From Flavobacteriales bacterium (GTDB taxonomy: Bacteria; Bacteroidota; Bacteroidia; Flavobacteriales_D; Sanyastnellaceae): a stretch of 16,754 nucleotides of DNA. The notes under the pieces were generated by a model. That model was not told the DNA's origin. It worked only from the letters and a program-made list of their open reading frames with translations, and ran no database searches. Positions 1 through 8,170 of the stretch are shown piece after piece (position 1 is the stretch's first letter; each line of letters starts with the position of its first letter). The position numbers and the translations under genes are program-made. The stretch lies in contig DQRJ01000100.1 in assembly GCA_015663855.1 (NCBI GenBank), positions 1 through 16,754 of the forward strand. Reading direction: 5' to 3'.

Positions 1-12
1 CGTGTAAGTTGT

Positions 13-3000
13 TCACAATTGATAGCAAGACGCACCATAAGTAGAAAGAAGATTCATTAAATCGACTATGGTAACTAAACCGTCGCCATTAAGGTCTGCC
101 GAGCAGTTAATCACACAACCGAACTCAGAAAGCACCCATAACAAATCCGTGACGGTTCTTTCTCCATCACCGTCCAAATCGCCGTAACACCAAGGTGTAT
201 CAACGCAATTGACAAACGAGGACGTAGTAGAGAAATCTACAGACTGACTTGTTGCAAGTACGTCTCCAAACGGGCTTAACCACTGGAATCCACCTGGCTC
301 GGCGCAGTACGAATCAAGCCACCCATCGCCATCTTCATCATCCCATTGTAAAACCAAACAACCTTCGGGAAGACATAGTGTGATAGAAGAGGAGTCACCT
401 GCAGCAAGTGGTTTGGACTGAAGAATGTGAGAAGACGAATTTTCAAATGACAGAGACCATCTCAAATCTATGGCGTTGCAACCAGCCCATTCCGTGAGGG
501 TTCCACGGTAACCAAGGCCTGACACGGTGCAGTTTTCGCGAGAAGTGTTGTTTAAAGGCGTCGGATCGGGCGTGGAATTGATGTCGATGATTGTGAACGA
601 TATAGTTCGTGTACCGGACGAGTCAACGGGGTGCGAAGATTGAGGAAGCGTAATAATTGCGCCGGGCTCGAGAGGTTGCGAAAAAGCATGAGTTATAGTT
701 GTGGTCGATGTGTCCCACTCGATATTGTATGTGATAGACGAAATCTCCGTGAGTCCGGAATTAAATACTTTAGGAGAGCATTCAAATGTCCAGTCGCATT
801 GAAGATGGTCGAAGTTATCGAAGCCCATTGCAGTTAAGTCAAGAGATGGGATGCTTGCTAATGGAACTTCCCACACCCCTCTCCCGAACGTTGCTGCAAC
901 TAAACGATTTGTGGCCGTTCTGACCTCTAAATCGGTTATTATAGTTAAAGGCAATTCTGTACCAAACCTTTCCCATCCTAAAAGCGAATCATAGATAAAC
1001 ACCCCCATATCTGTCCCTACATATTTCGTTCCATCAGAAGATTCAACAATAGTGTTTACGGGCAAAGCTGGCAAGCCTGAAGACTTGTCTATCCAGGAGC
1101 TACCTGCGTCATAAGAAACCCAAACCTGATATCCAGGAACGTAGTTTCCGAAAGTCACCCAAATCTCGTTTGGGTCTGAGGCGGAGATAAGAACGTCGCC
1201 GATAGTAGAGCCCGGCAAATTCATTAGGAGAGTGAAATCTACGCCGTTAGTAGACTTCCAAAGCTCTTCGCGTTTCGCTACGTAAAGTAAATTAGGATCT
1301 GTTACAGATAATGCCAGAGCGTCCGCTTTCGTCGAGCTCATCGCCCCAAGCGTAGTCCATGTTGTTCCGCCATTATCTGAACGGTAGACCGATTTCTTAC
1401 CGACGTAAATAACGTTAGGGTCTGAAGGGCTAGCAAGCCACGGTGTAAGCCAATTTCCGAACTCATTAACGCCAGAACCTAAGTAACTCGCGATTTGGGT
1501 TTTTGATCGTCCACCATCTAAAGAACGGTATAAGATCCCGTAGTAAGCGCTCATGAATACCTGACTCGAGTCCTCAGCATGATAAAAACACCCCATCCCA
1601 TCACCATCAAGAATGCGGTGCCATCCATCCGAATTGTAAAGCGAAGTTCCATTATCCTGTTTTCCGCAAATCATCTCTGAATGTCTGTGGGGATTTAATC
1701 CAAGTCGATAGATTTGGGCTATATGAATACCATCTGATTTGTCAGAATACACACCAAACTCATCTCTCAAATACACTCCCCCATCATTCGCAACCACTAG
1801 TCTGCCATCTGGCAAGAAAGTCACCCCGTGCTGATCTGCATGCACAAGTGGGTGTTCACCTTGACCTGACCAATGCGCATCACAAATCCACGTCACTCCA
1901 CCATCTAACGACTCCCATAAATTCACTGCTCCGATTATTATATGATCGGCATTTTGAGGATCCACATCTAAGCACATATCCCACCAGGCTTGGCCAGAAT
2001 AATCAGAGCCATCACTCGTCCATCCGTGTACATTAGGGCCACCATCAGCTCTAAGCATAACACTATAAAACGTTGCACCTCCATCATCAGATCGCCACAC
2101 CCCTAAAGTAGTTTGAGTGAAGTAATGCGCTCCAAAGACATAAACCCGATTAGGGTTCGACTCTCCCACAGCAATCTCCAACCTGCCTAAATTTGCAGAT
2201 TCCGGAAGAACAATTTGCGACCACGTTAATCCATAGTCTACAGACCTAAACACTCCTACGTTTTCTTCTCCAACCGTAACAATATTCGAAGCACCTAAAT
2301 TAAACTCGAAATCACGAATTTCGCCCGTTTTCACAGAGCTAAAGCTCGCTCCCGAGTCAATTGATCGATACAAACCCGAGCTTGAGGCCACAAAAATCAC
2401 GTTCGCACTATCGGGATGAAATTCCACTTTAAATATCTTACCCCCACCTCCGACGGGCAAACTCAAACCCGTGGTTTGCCATGAAACACCGGCATCGAAA
2501 GTCTCTATCAGACCTATACTATAAGTCGTAGCACCATCAGAATCCCCGGTAGCTAAATACCAATGTAACGAGTTCGCTGGATCCACAATAACATCCGTCG
2601 CTCCCACTGCTGACAAAGCATCTACCCCACCTCCAGCAGGACTCCACGTTGCTCCTTCATCAATAGAAATCCAAAGACCTCCAGAAGGAGCACAAGCAAG
2701 CCATCCCCCATCAAAAACGGTAACATTATTTACGCGGCCAGCCCCGCCGAAAACAGGGATTTCGTCATTACCAATATATTCCCAAGACGAACCGACCACT
2801 GAGTTTGATCTATTATTACCTTCACTAATTACAGCGTTCCACAAAGCGTTTGCAGGTGGTCGACTAGAATCTGGAGCTGTCCTCCTTTCCATCCACCAAG
2901 ACCACCGTTCGAATGGCTTAGCACCGTTAGATCTAGGAACCGCACTTCTATCAGACCACGTTTCACTGAAAATCCTACGAACTTCTTCAACGGTAGCCTC

Positions 3001-3126
3001 CGGATTTTGTAGCTCTGACTGCCAAGTAATATTATTTTGCCCCCAAAGACCTCCTCCTACCCAAATTAAATTGAGTAACACGAACACAGGGATAAACATC
3101 CCTCGAATATTATTCGGGCGGCACAT
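13..3126 (-). CDS. Secreted BNR/Asp-box (VPS10/sortilin-like) beta-propeller protein with C-terminal dockerin-like module
   Basis: 1037 residues. The N terminus is a signal peptide (hydrophobic core about residues 11-27, ending GLWGQ). Residues about 45-85 carry a motif (VEEVRRIF...ERWSWWMERR) often seen ahead of such propellers in Bacteroidota. About residues 100-752 contain roughly ten Asp-box motifs of the S-x-D-x-G-x-T-W type, for example SIDEGATW, SDDGGATF, SLDGGVTW, SDNGGTTW and SYDAGSSW, which mark propeller blades. Residues about 755-975 look like CARDB/Ig-type beta-sandwiches. Residues 980-1037 are a dockerin-like pair of EF-hand loops with four Cys. The ATG at 3126 is preferred over the ATG at 3099 because it gives the signal peptide a basic n-region (R3, R8). 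No catalytic signature of a sialidase or GH74 enzyme was recognised, so binding to polysaccharide or protein is as likely as hydrolysis. It lies 59 bases after yebC on the same strand and may be co-transcribed. Confidence 0.88.
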   Translation of the reverse strand: MCRPNNIRGMFIPVFVLLNLIWVGGGLWGQNNITWQSELQNPEATVEEVRRIFSETWSDRSAVPRSNGAKPFERWSWWMERRTAPDSSRPPANALWNAVISEGNNRSNSVVGSSWEYIGNDEIPVFGGAGRVNNVTVFDGGWLACAPSGGLWISIDEGATWSPAGGGVDALSAVGATDVIVDPANSLHWYLATGDSDGATTYSIGLIETFDAGVSWQTTGLSLPVGGGGKIFKVEFHPDSANVIFVASSSGLYRSIDSGASFSSVKTGEIRDFEFNLGASNIVTVGEENVGVFRSVDYGLTWSQIVLPESANLGRLEIAVGESNPNRVYVFGAHYFTQTTLGVWRSDDGGATFYSVMLRADGGPNVHGWTSDGSDYSGQAWWDMCLDVDPQNADHIIIGAVNLWESLDGGVTWICDAHWSGQGEHPLVHADQHGVTFLPDGRLVVANDGGVYLRDEFGVYSDKSDGIHIAQIYRLGLNPHRHSEMICGKQDNGTSLYNSDGWHRILDGDGMGCFYHAEDSSQVFMSAYYGILYRSLDGGRSKTQIASYLGSGVNEFGNWLTPWLASPSDPNVIYVGKKSVYRSDNGGTTWTTLGAMSSTKADALALSVTDPNLLYVAKREELWKSTNGVDFTLLMNLPGSTIGDVLISASDPNEIWVTFGNYVPGYQVWVSYDAGSSWIDKSSGLPALPVNTIVESSDGTKYVGTDMGVFIYDSLLGWERFGTELPLTIITDLEVRTATNRLVAATFGRGVWEVPLASIPSLDLTAMGFDNFDHLQCDWTFECSPKVFNSGLTEISSITYNIEWDTSTTTITHAFSQPLEPGAIITLPQSSHPVDSSGTRTISFTIIDINSTPDPTPLNNTSRENCTVSGLGYRGTLTEWAGCNAIDLRWSLSFENSSSHILQSKPLAAGDSSSITLCLPEGCLVLQWDDEDGDGWLDSYCAEPGGFQWLSPFGDVLATSQSVDFSTTSSFVNCVDTPWCYGDLDGDGERTVTDLLWVLSEFGCVINCSADLNGDGLVTIVDLMNLLSTYGASCYQL

Positions 3127-3185
3127 AGGTTTAAAATACGACTAATAATGGTAAAAGTTGCGTTTTACACAGGTAAAGTTCCCGT

Positions 3186-3908
3186 TCACTCACTAGATGA
3201 AGACATTGAATGATAAACGCTCTGTACGTCATCATTTTCCTCAAGTTTATCAATGAGTTTTTCTACTTCTATGGTTTCCGATTCACCAAGCTCAGAAGTT
3301 GTAGTAGGAACTCTATCGAACCCGGATTCTTGAATCTCTAGACCTAACTCCTCAAGCTTTTTCATTAATCCACCAAATGACTCAAATGGTGCCGTAATTA
3401 TTATCGTTAAGTCATCTACTTCAATTTCCTCAGCTCCGTAATCTATTAGTTCAAGTTCAAGCTCTTCCGGGTCTTGGCCTTCAGAGCTGATATTAAAGAA
3501 ACAAACTCTGTTGAACAGAAACTCCACACTCCCCGTTGTCCCTAGGTTACCTCCATTGTGCGCGAAATCGCTTCTAACACTAGCCACAGTTCTGTTATTG
3601 TTATCGGTAGCCGTTTCAACGAAGAACGCAACACCATGGGCACCGTACCCCTCGAAAGTAACTTCCTTATAGCTTGACGTGTCCTTATCGGTAGCTTTCT
3701 TAATCGCACGAGCAATATTATCCTTGGGCATATTTGCAGCGCGACAGTTTTGTAGTACAGCCCTTAATGTTGAATTCGTATCGGGGTCAGCATTCCCTCC
3801 GTCTTTAATGGCGATAATAATATCCTTATTAAGTCTTGAGAAAACTTTAGACATCGCAGACCAACGCTTCATCTTCCTTGCCTTCCTAAATTCAAATGCT
3901 CTTCCCAT
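3186..3908 (-). CDS. yebC: YebC/PmpR (TACO1) family protein
   Basis: 240 residues, the usual family length. The N terminus MGRAFEFRKARKMKRW matches the Bacteroidota form of the family. It is followed by the conserved stretches SRLNKDIIIAIKDGG, ANMPKDNIARAIKKA, FEGYGAHGVAFFVE, DNNNRTVASVRSDF and GGNLGTTGSVEFLF. These span the N-terminal helical domain and the start of the second domain; the acidic C-terminal domain is also present. The family was long annotated as transcriptional regulators, and members have more recently been linked to ribosome function and relief of stalling, so the cytoplasmic role here is probably in translation or regulation. A purine-rich stretch (GGAAAGAGA) lies about 10 bases before the ATG and could be a ribosome binding site. 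It sits between two genes for exported proteins on the same strand, 38 bases after the upstream gene's stop. It is the only cytoplasmic protein in the window. Confidence 0.95.
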   Translation of the reverse strand: MGRAFEFRKARKMKRWSAMSKVFSRLNKDIIIAIKDGGNADPDTNSTLRAVLQNCRAANMPKDNIARAIKKATDKDTSSYKEVTFEGYGAHGVAFFVETATDNNNRTVASVRSDFAHNGGNLGTTGSVEFLFNRVCFFNISSEGQDPEELELELIDYGAEEIEVDDLTIIITAPFESFGGLMKKLEELGLEIQESGFDRVPTTTSELGESETIEVEKLIDKLEENDDVQSVYHSMSSSSE

Positions 3909-3946
3909 AATTATTATCTCTTTCCGCGAATATCGGTTTGCAACAA

Positions 3947-5674
3947 TTAATTACCAAGATTCGGCGTGCAGAATGTGCCAAACTGGGTTAACAATATCAG
4001 TAAGTCTTGTGTAGCTGTGTGTCCGTCAAAATCTAGATCTGTAGGGCATAGGTTTTCCTGAAAAATAGAAATACAGCTCTGCGTTACTGTATCCCAAACT
4101 GTTCCTTCTCCACAATAACCCCACGGTTCCAGGCAAAATGAGGCTGAAGAACCTTCAACTAAAACGATAGTCTCGTCAACTAATAATCCGACAAATGTTT
4201 CCTCGCCTCCTCCAGGCCATTGCACGATTACCGAATCCACTTGGGTGCTTGATCCAAGTCCGAAATGTAGATGACGGGAGTTTTGGCTTAAATATTTATC
4301 GCCGCAGAAAACGACATTGTGCTCAGATCCATTTGGATGATAGACTGACACCATTGCACCTATGGCATTCCTATTTGAAATTACTCCTTCAGGCCTAATT
4401 TTTAAATAATGATTACCGTTCGGAGCACCACTAATAATGGAAGCAAACTCTCCAACTTGATGCGAAACTAGATCTGGAAACCCATCAGAATTAAAATCAC
4501 CAGTCGCAATAGCGAACGTGTATTGGCTAGCTTGAGGAGATGTTGTCGTGAGATCAGTCATAGGAGGCGATCCATCAGATTCGAAAAATGAATTTAAAAT
4601 CTCCCCATAGACATCAAAAATCATAGGGTATTCAATAAATGCACTAACTCCAGTAGCCACATATAAATCTGGCCACATATCATTATTGTAATCAAAAAAA
4701 CTTGCCCCCCAACATAATTCGTTTACTCCGACTCCTTGCAAATTTGAGACATCTAAAAACCCAAAACCTGCATCGAGATTGTTTTGGAATAAATAATTGC
4801 CAAAAAGTCCATTTGTTACATACAAGTCCATGTCCCCGTCTCTGTCATAATCTCCGAACGTAGAGGACATTGCATAAATTCCAATATTAACGCCCCAAAC
4901 AAAAGCCATATCAGTAAACGTTCCATCTCCATTATTGTGATAAAAGGCATTTAGATGATCTATTCTATCATTAATGATATGTAAATCGAGAAGGCCGTCT
5001 TGGTCAATATCTATCCATGTACTCTGAAAGGTTTGGTGTAATCCATTGCCTACGCCCGCTATTTCTGTAACATCGGTGAAAGTGCCATCTCCATTATTCA
5101 AATAAAGTTCATTCTGTGCACTGTTTACATATGTATGATAGTTACAAATGTATAAGTCCAAATAACCATCATTATTATAGTCCCCGAATGAGGCGCCGTA
5201 ACTCTTTGTGTTAATTGCTGTAGAAATGCCACATGTCGACGAAACATCAGTAAACTGCATTTCTCCATCATTTATCCATAGATGATTCGAAGCGTTTCTG
5301 TTTGTGATAAGGAAATCTTGATCGCCATCATTATCAATGTCTGCCCAAATAACTGATTTTGTTTCATTAGTACTATTCGAAATATTGAAGAAGACCTCCT
5401 GAAATACCGACCCATCTCCTTGAAAAAACCTTAATTCACCGGCGTGGTGACCGAAGGTTAAATCATCAATATCGTCATCGTTGAAATCTGCAAAACTCAC
5501 ACCTGTTCCCAAGAACCCTCCCGTATGATCGGTCTCTAGCATTACAGCATTAGACAAATCAACTAATTGAGCACATAGTGAATAAGAAATAGTGAAAAAT
5601 ATTGTACACGTAAAAAAAAGCCGAGTAAACAGCTTCTGAATCAAAATATTGCATTTAAGGATAAACAAACTCAT
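3947..5674 (-). CDS. Secreted FG-GAP/VCBS repeat protein with ASPIC/UnbV domain (CRTAC1-like) and half dockerin-like tail
   Basis: 575 residues from the ATG at 5674. The frame extends to a TTG at 5686, but the ATG is preferred because it directly starts the signal peptide (hydrophobic, ending SLCAQ about residue 36). At least seven FG-GAP/VCBS motifs of the type F-x-D-x-[ND]-x-D-x-x-x-D-L follow, including FGDYNNDGYLDLYICN, FGDYDRDGDMDLYVTN and TGDFNSDGFPDLVSH. They predict a Ca2+-binding propeller like that of integrin alpha chains. Residues about 419-508 form an ASPIC/UnbV domain (GNHYLKIRPEG, IGAMVSVY, HFGLGSS, VIVQWPGGGEE). The last 33 residues hold a single dockerin-like EF-hand loop (DLDFDGHTATQD, then LLILLTQFGTFC), half of the module found on neighbours. 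No enzymatic residues were recognised; an extracellular adhesive or binding role is inferred. It is the first gene of a possible three-gene minus-strand unit with yebC and the propeller gene. Confidence 0.9.
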   Translation of the reverse strand: MSLFILKCNILIQKLFTRLFFTCTIFFTISYSLCAQLVDLSNAVMLETDHTGGFLGTGVSFADFNDDDIDDLTFGHHAGELRFFQGDGSVFQEVFFNISNSTNETKSVIWADIDNDGDQDFLITNRNASNHLWINDGEMQFTDVSSTCGISTAINTKSYGASFGDYNNDGYLDLYICNYHTYVNSAQNELYLNNGDGTFTDVTEIAGVGNGLHQTFQSTWIDIDQDGLLDLHIINDRIDHLNAFYHNNGDGTFTDMAFVWGVNIGIYAMSSTFGDYDRDGDMDLYVTNGLFGNYLFQNNLDAGFGFLDVSNLQGVGVNELCWGASFFDYNNDMWPDLYVATGVSAFIEYPMIFDVYGEILNSFFESDGSPPMTDLTTTSPQASQYTFAIATGDFNSDGFPDLVSHQVGEFASIISGAPNGNHYLKIRPEGVISNRNAIGAMVSVYHPNGSEHNVVFCGDKYLSQNSRHLHFGLGSSTQVDSVIVQWPGGGEETFVGLLVDETIVLVEGSSASFCLEPWGYCGEGTVWDTVTQSCISIFQENLCPTDLDFDGHTATQDLLILLTQFGTFCTPNLGN

Positions 5675-5688
5675 AGAATTATACAACT

Positions 5689-5720
5689 ACAAGATAAATT
5701 AAAATAACCCTACACGCAAC
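5689..5720 (-). promoter_or_regulatory. Possible Bacteroidota-type promoter for the VCBS gene
   Basis: On the minus strand, GTTG (near the -33 consensus TTTG) is followed after 20 bases by TATCTTGT (near the -7 consensus TAnnTTTG, with mismatches). The -7 box ends 14 bases before the ATG at 5674, so the transcript would begin downstream of the alternative TTG start at 5686. This is a weak match in an AT-rich divergent gap. No comparable plus-strand promoter was seen for the protease gene. Confidence 0.3.
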
Positions 5721-5773
5721 TCATCTATAAAAAAAGCGTCTTTAAGTCGAACGAACAGAAAAACCATTTCGCC

Positions 5774-8128
5774 ATGATTAATTGTAAAAACATTCTCCTA
5801 TTAAGTTTAGGAGCTATTTTCTCAGTAGCAACTTATGCTCAAATCTCTCACGGAGGCGCTCCGATTCAGTGGGGTGACGCAACTTACTCTCCTACGATGG
5901 ACACTAAGTTAATGCCTGTCCTAGACCTTGCGGTTCTTGCATCTGAGGACGCGGTTACTGACCAATACAAAGAAGCTCCATGGAGGTTCGGTGTTGAGCA
6001 CCCCGTTTCTTACGACCTTCAAAATTCAGGTACATGGACTTTCGAGGAAGGAATGCACGTTTGGAGATTACAATTTGATTGTCCTGACGCATTAAACGTA
6101 AGCTTTATGCTCTCAAGGTTCGTTCTTCCTAAGGAAGCTGAGCTTTTCGTTTATAACGCTCAAAGAACTGCATTTATCGGATCTTTCACTCATAAAAACA
6201 ATAAGGATTGGGAAGGGCTTTCTTTAGGTGTTCTCGACGGGTCATCAATGATTCTTGAGTATCACGAATCTCCTGCTTCTCATGGAATGGGTGAAATTGA
6301 AATCGACCATGTAGTTCACGGATACCGCTCTTTATTAAACCACCAGGATGCCGTTCTTGCTGAAATGGCAGATAGAATGGGGCCTTTCGGAAACTCTGGC
6401 GCTTGCAATGTAAACGTGAATTGTCCTGAAGGAGTTGACTGGCAAACAGAAAAACGTTCAGTTGCACTTATCGTAAATGGCGGATCTGCTTACTGTACCG
6501 GAGCATTGATTAACAATACTGCAAATGACGGAACGCCTTACTTCCTCACAGCTAACCACTGCATTGGAACACCTAATACTTGGGTTTACTACTTCAACCA
6601 TGAAAGTAGCACATGCGCTGGATCTACTGGCCCTACAAACCAAAGCGTTTCTGGAGGGACTCTCTTAGTTCAAAACGGCGGATCTGACTTCGCTTTAATC
6701 CAACTTAGTACCACGCCCCCAGCAAGTTTCAATGTTGAATACGCTGGATGGGATAATTCTGGTGCTACTCCTTCTTCTGCTGTAGGTATACACCACCCTA
6801 GTGGTGATGTGAAGAAAATTTGTTTCCAAGACAATGCCCCTACCATAAACAATACCGGAGGTGCAGATGTTTGGTGGATTGACTCATGGGAGCTTGGTGT
6901 AACTGAGCCGGGGTCTTCAGGATCTCCTCTTTTTGACCAAAACCATCGTATCATCGGTCAATTATACGGCGGAGCTGCTGCATGTAGTGGATCTGTAAAC
7001 AACGGGCAATACGATTACTACGGACGTTTCAATGTAAGCTGGGGACTCGGTGCCTCTCAATACCTAGACCCACTAAATACTGGAGTTTCTGTATTAGATA
7101 GCTACCCTACAAACGCAGTTCCTGGAGCTGGATGTATGGACCCTACCGCATGTAACTACGATCCTACTGCTACCACAGATAACGGCACTTGTGTTCAAAA
7201 TGACGTTTGTGGAATTTGTGGCGGTGACGGTTCATCATGTTCTGGATGTACAGACCCTTCATCATGCAACTACGACGCAACTGCTACCGTTGACGACGGA
7301 TCTTGTATAGGAAATGGAATTGAAATCACTTTCACTATCCTAACCGACAACTATCCAGGCGAAACAACTTGGAGTATTAACGATGCTGCAGGCGCCGTAA
7401 TCATGTCTGGCGGTCCTTACTCCGGTAGCGCAACGACATACACGCAAACAGCTTGTGTAGCTGCTGGATGTTATGACGTTACAGTTAATGACAGTTGGGG
7501 CGACGGTATTTGCTGTGCGTACGGTACGGGTGAATACTCTGTCTCTTCGCTTGGAGTCACATTGGTTACTGGAGGTCAGTTCAATTCTATTGAAACTACA
7601 AACTTCTGCGTTTCTGGAGGAGTTGACGTTCCTGGGTGTATGAATTCTACAGCTTGTAACTACGATGCAACCGCAACAGTAGACGACGGCTCTTGCGAAT
7701 ACACCTCGTGCGCCGGATGTACTAGCCCATCAGCTTGTAACTACGATGCAACTGCAACAGTAGACGACGGCTCTTGTGAATACACCTCGTGCGCCGGATG
7801 TACTAGCCCATCAGCTTGTAACTACGACGCAACAGCAACAATTGACGACGGAACTTGTGAGAGCTTAAGTTGTGCTGGATGTACTGATTCTACAGCTTGT
7901 AACTACGACGCAACAGCAACAATTGACGACGGAACTTGTGAGAGCTTAAGTTGTGCTGTTTGCCAAGGAGATATTAATGGTGATGGAATGATCACAGTTT
8001 CTGATATCTTGATTGTACTTTCCGAATTTGGCTGTATGACCGGTTGTACGGCAGATGTTGACGGAGATACTTATGTAAACGTGGCTGATATTTTACTTAT
8101 CCTCTCAATGTTTGGTACAGCTTGTTGA
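5774..8128 (+). CDS. Secreted lysyl-endopeptidase-like S1 serine protease with Cys-rich repeats and dockerin-like tail
   Basis: 784 residues. Signal peptide 1-22 (ending ATYAQ), probable propeptide to about residue 205, then a trypsin-fold domain to about residue 445. The catalytic triad is visible as His262 (FLTANHC), Asp305 (GGSDFALIQL) and Ser382 (TEPGSSGSPLF). The segment from TEPGSSGSP through GQLYGGAAAC to YDYYGRF closely follows Achromobacter protease I. Asp414 in YDYYGR, 32 residues after the catalytic Ser, aligns with that enzyme's S1 specificity Asp (31 residues after), so cleavage after Lys is predicted. Next come two GCxDPxxCNYD repeats with a CGICGGDG linker, a beta-sandwich domain (about 514-617, containing TDNYPGETTWSI) that recurs in the next protein, and four near-identical 27-residue Cys repeats (621-728). 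A dockerin-like module (730-784) ends the protein. No T9SS tail was recognised. It leads a three-gene plus-strand run; the next start is 42 bases away. Confidence 0.93.
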   Translation: MINCKNILLLSLGAIFSVATYAQISHGGAPIQWGDATYSPTMDTKLMPVLDLAVLASEDAVTDQYKEAPWRFGVEHPVSYDLQNSGTWTFEEGMHVWRLQFDCPDALNVSFMLSRFVLPKEAELFVYNAQRTAFIGSFTHKNNKDWEGLSLGVLDGSSMILEYHESPASHGMGEIEIDHVVHGYRSLLNHQDAVLAEMADRMGPFGNSGACNVNVNCPEGVDWQTEKRSVALIVNGGSAYCTGALINNTANDGTPYFLTANHCIGTPNTWVYYFNHESSTCAGSTGPTNQSVSGGTLLVQNGGSDFALIQLSTTPPASFNVEYAGWDNSGATPSSAVGIHHPSGDVKKICFQDNAPTINNTGGADVWWIDSWELGVTEPGSSGSPLFDQNHRIIGQLYGGAAACSGSVNNGQYDYYGRFNVSWGLGASQYLDPLNTGVSVLDSYPTNAVPGAGCMDPTACNYDPTATTDNGTCVQNDVCGICGGDGSSCSGCTDPSSCNYDATATVDDGSCIGNGIEITFTILTDNYPGETTWSINDAAGAVIMSGGPYSGSATTYTQTACVAAGCYDVTVNDSWGDGICCAYGTGEYSVSSLGVTLVTGGQFNSIETTNFCVSGGVDVPGCMNSTACNYDATATVDDGSCEYTSCAGCTSPSACNYDATATVDDGSCEYTSCAGCTSPSACNYDATATIDDGTCESLSCAGCTDSTACNYDATATIDDGTCESLSCAVCQGDINGDGMITVSDILIVLSEFGCMTGCTADVDGDTYVNVADILLILSMFGTAC
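7634..7957 (+). repeat. Four in-frame 81-base tandem repeats inside the protease gene
   Basis: Units begin at 7634, 7715, 7796 and 7877. Each encodes a 27-residue GCxxxxACNYDATATxDDGxC module. Units 1 and 2 share the ending EYTSCA, and units 3 and 4 share ESLSCA. Units 3 and 4 are nearly identical at the DNA level over about 60 bases, including third codon positions, which points to recent duplication or gene conversion rather than selection on protein alone. Confidence 0.95.
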
Positions 8129-8140
8129 TTTTCAACTATC

Positions 8141-8161
8141 TTGTGTAATATATGTACACAA
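8141..8161. promoter_or_regulatory. Inverted repeat just upstream of the 8171 gene
   Basis: A perfect 7-base inverted repeat (TTGTGTA / TACACAA) is separated by 7 bases and ends 9 bases before the ATG at 8171. It could be an operator, an mRNA hairpin that controls translation of the second gene, or a weak processing site. There is no T-run, so it is not a good intrinsic terminator. Confidence 0.4.
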
Positions 8162-8170
8162 ACTTAACCT

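Noticed and set aside
13..3126. Sialidase activity for the Asp-box protein
   Set aside because: Asp boxes are shared by many propellers; no sialidase arginine triad or FRIP motif was recognised.
3679..4014. Plus-strand open frame opposite the yebC start and the VCBS gene end
   Set aside because: It overlaps two confidently identified minus-strand genes and shows no family resemblance.
5675..5686. TTG start for the VCBS protein
   Set aside because: The ATG four codons downstream directly begins the signal peptide, and a possible promoter -7 box lies too close to the TTG.
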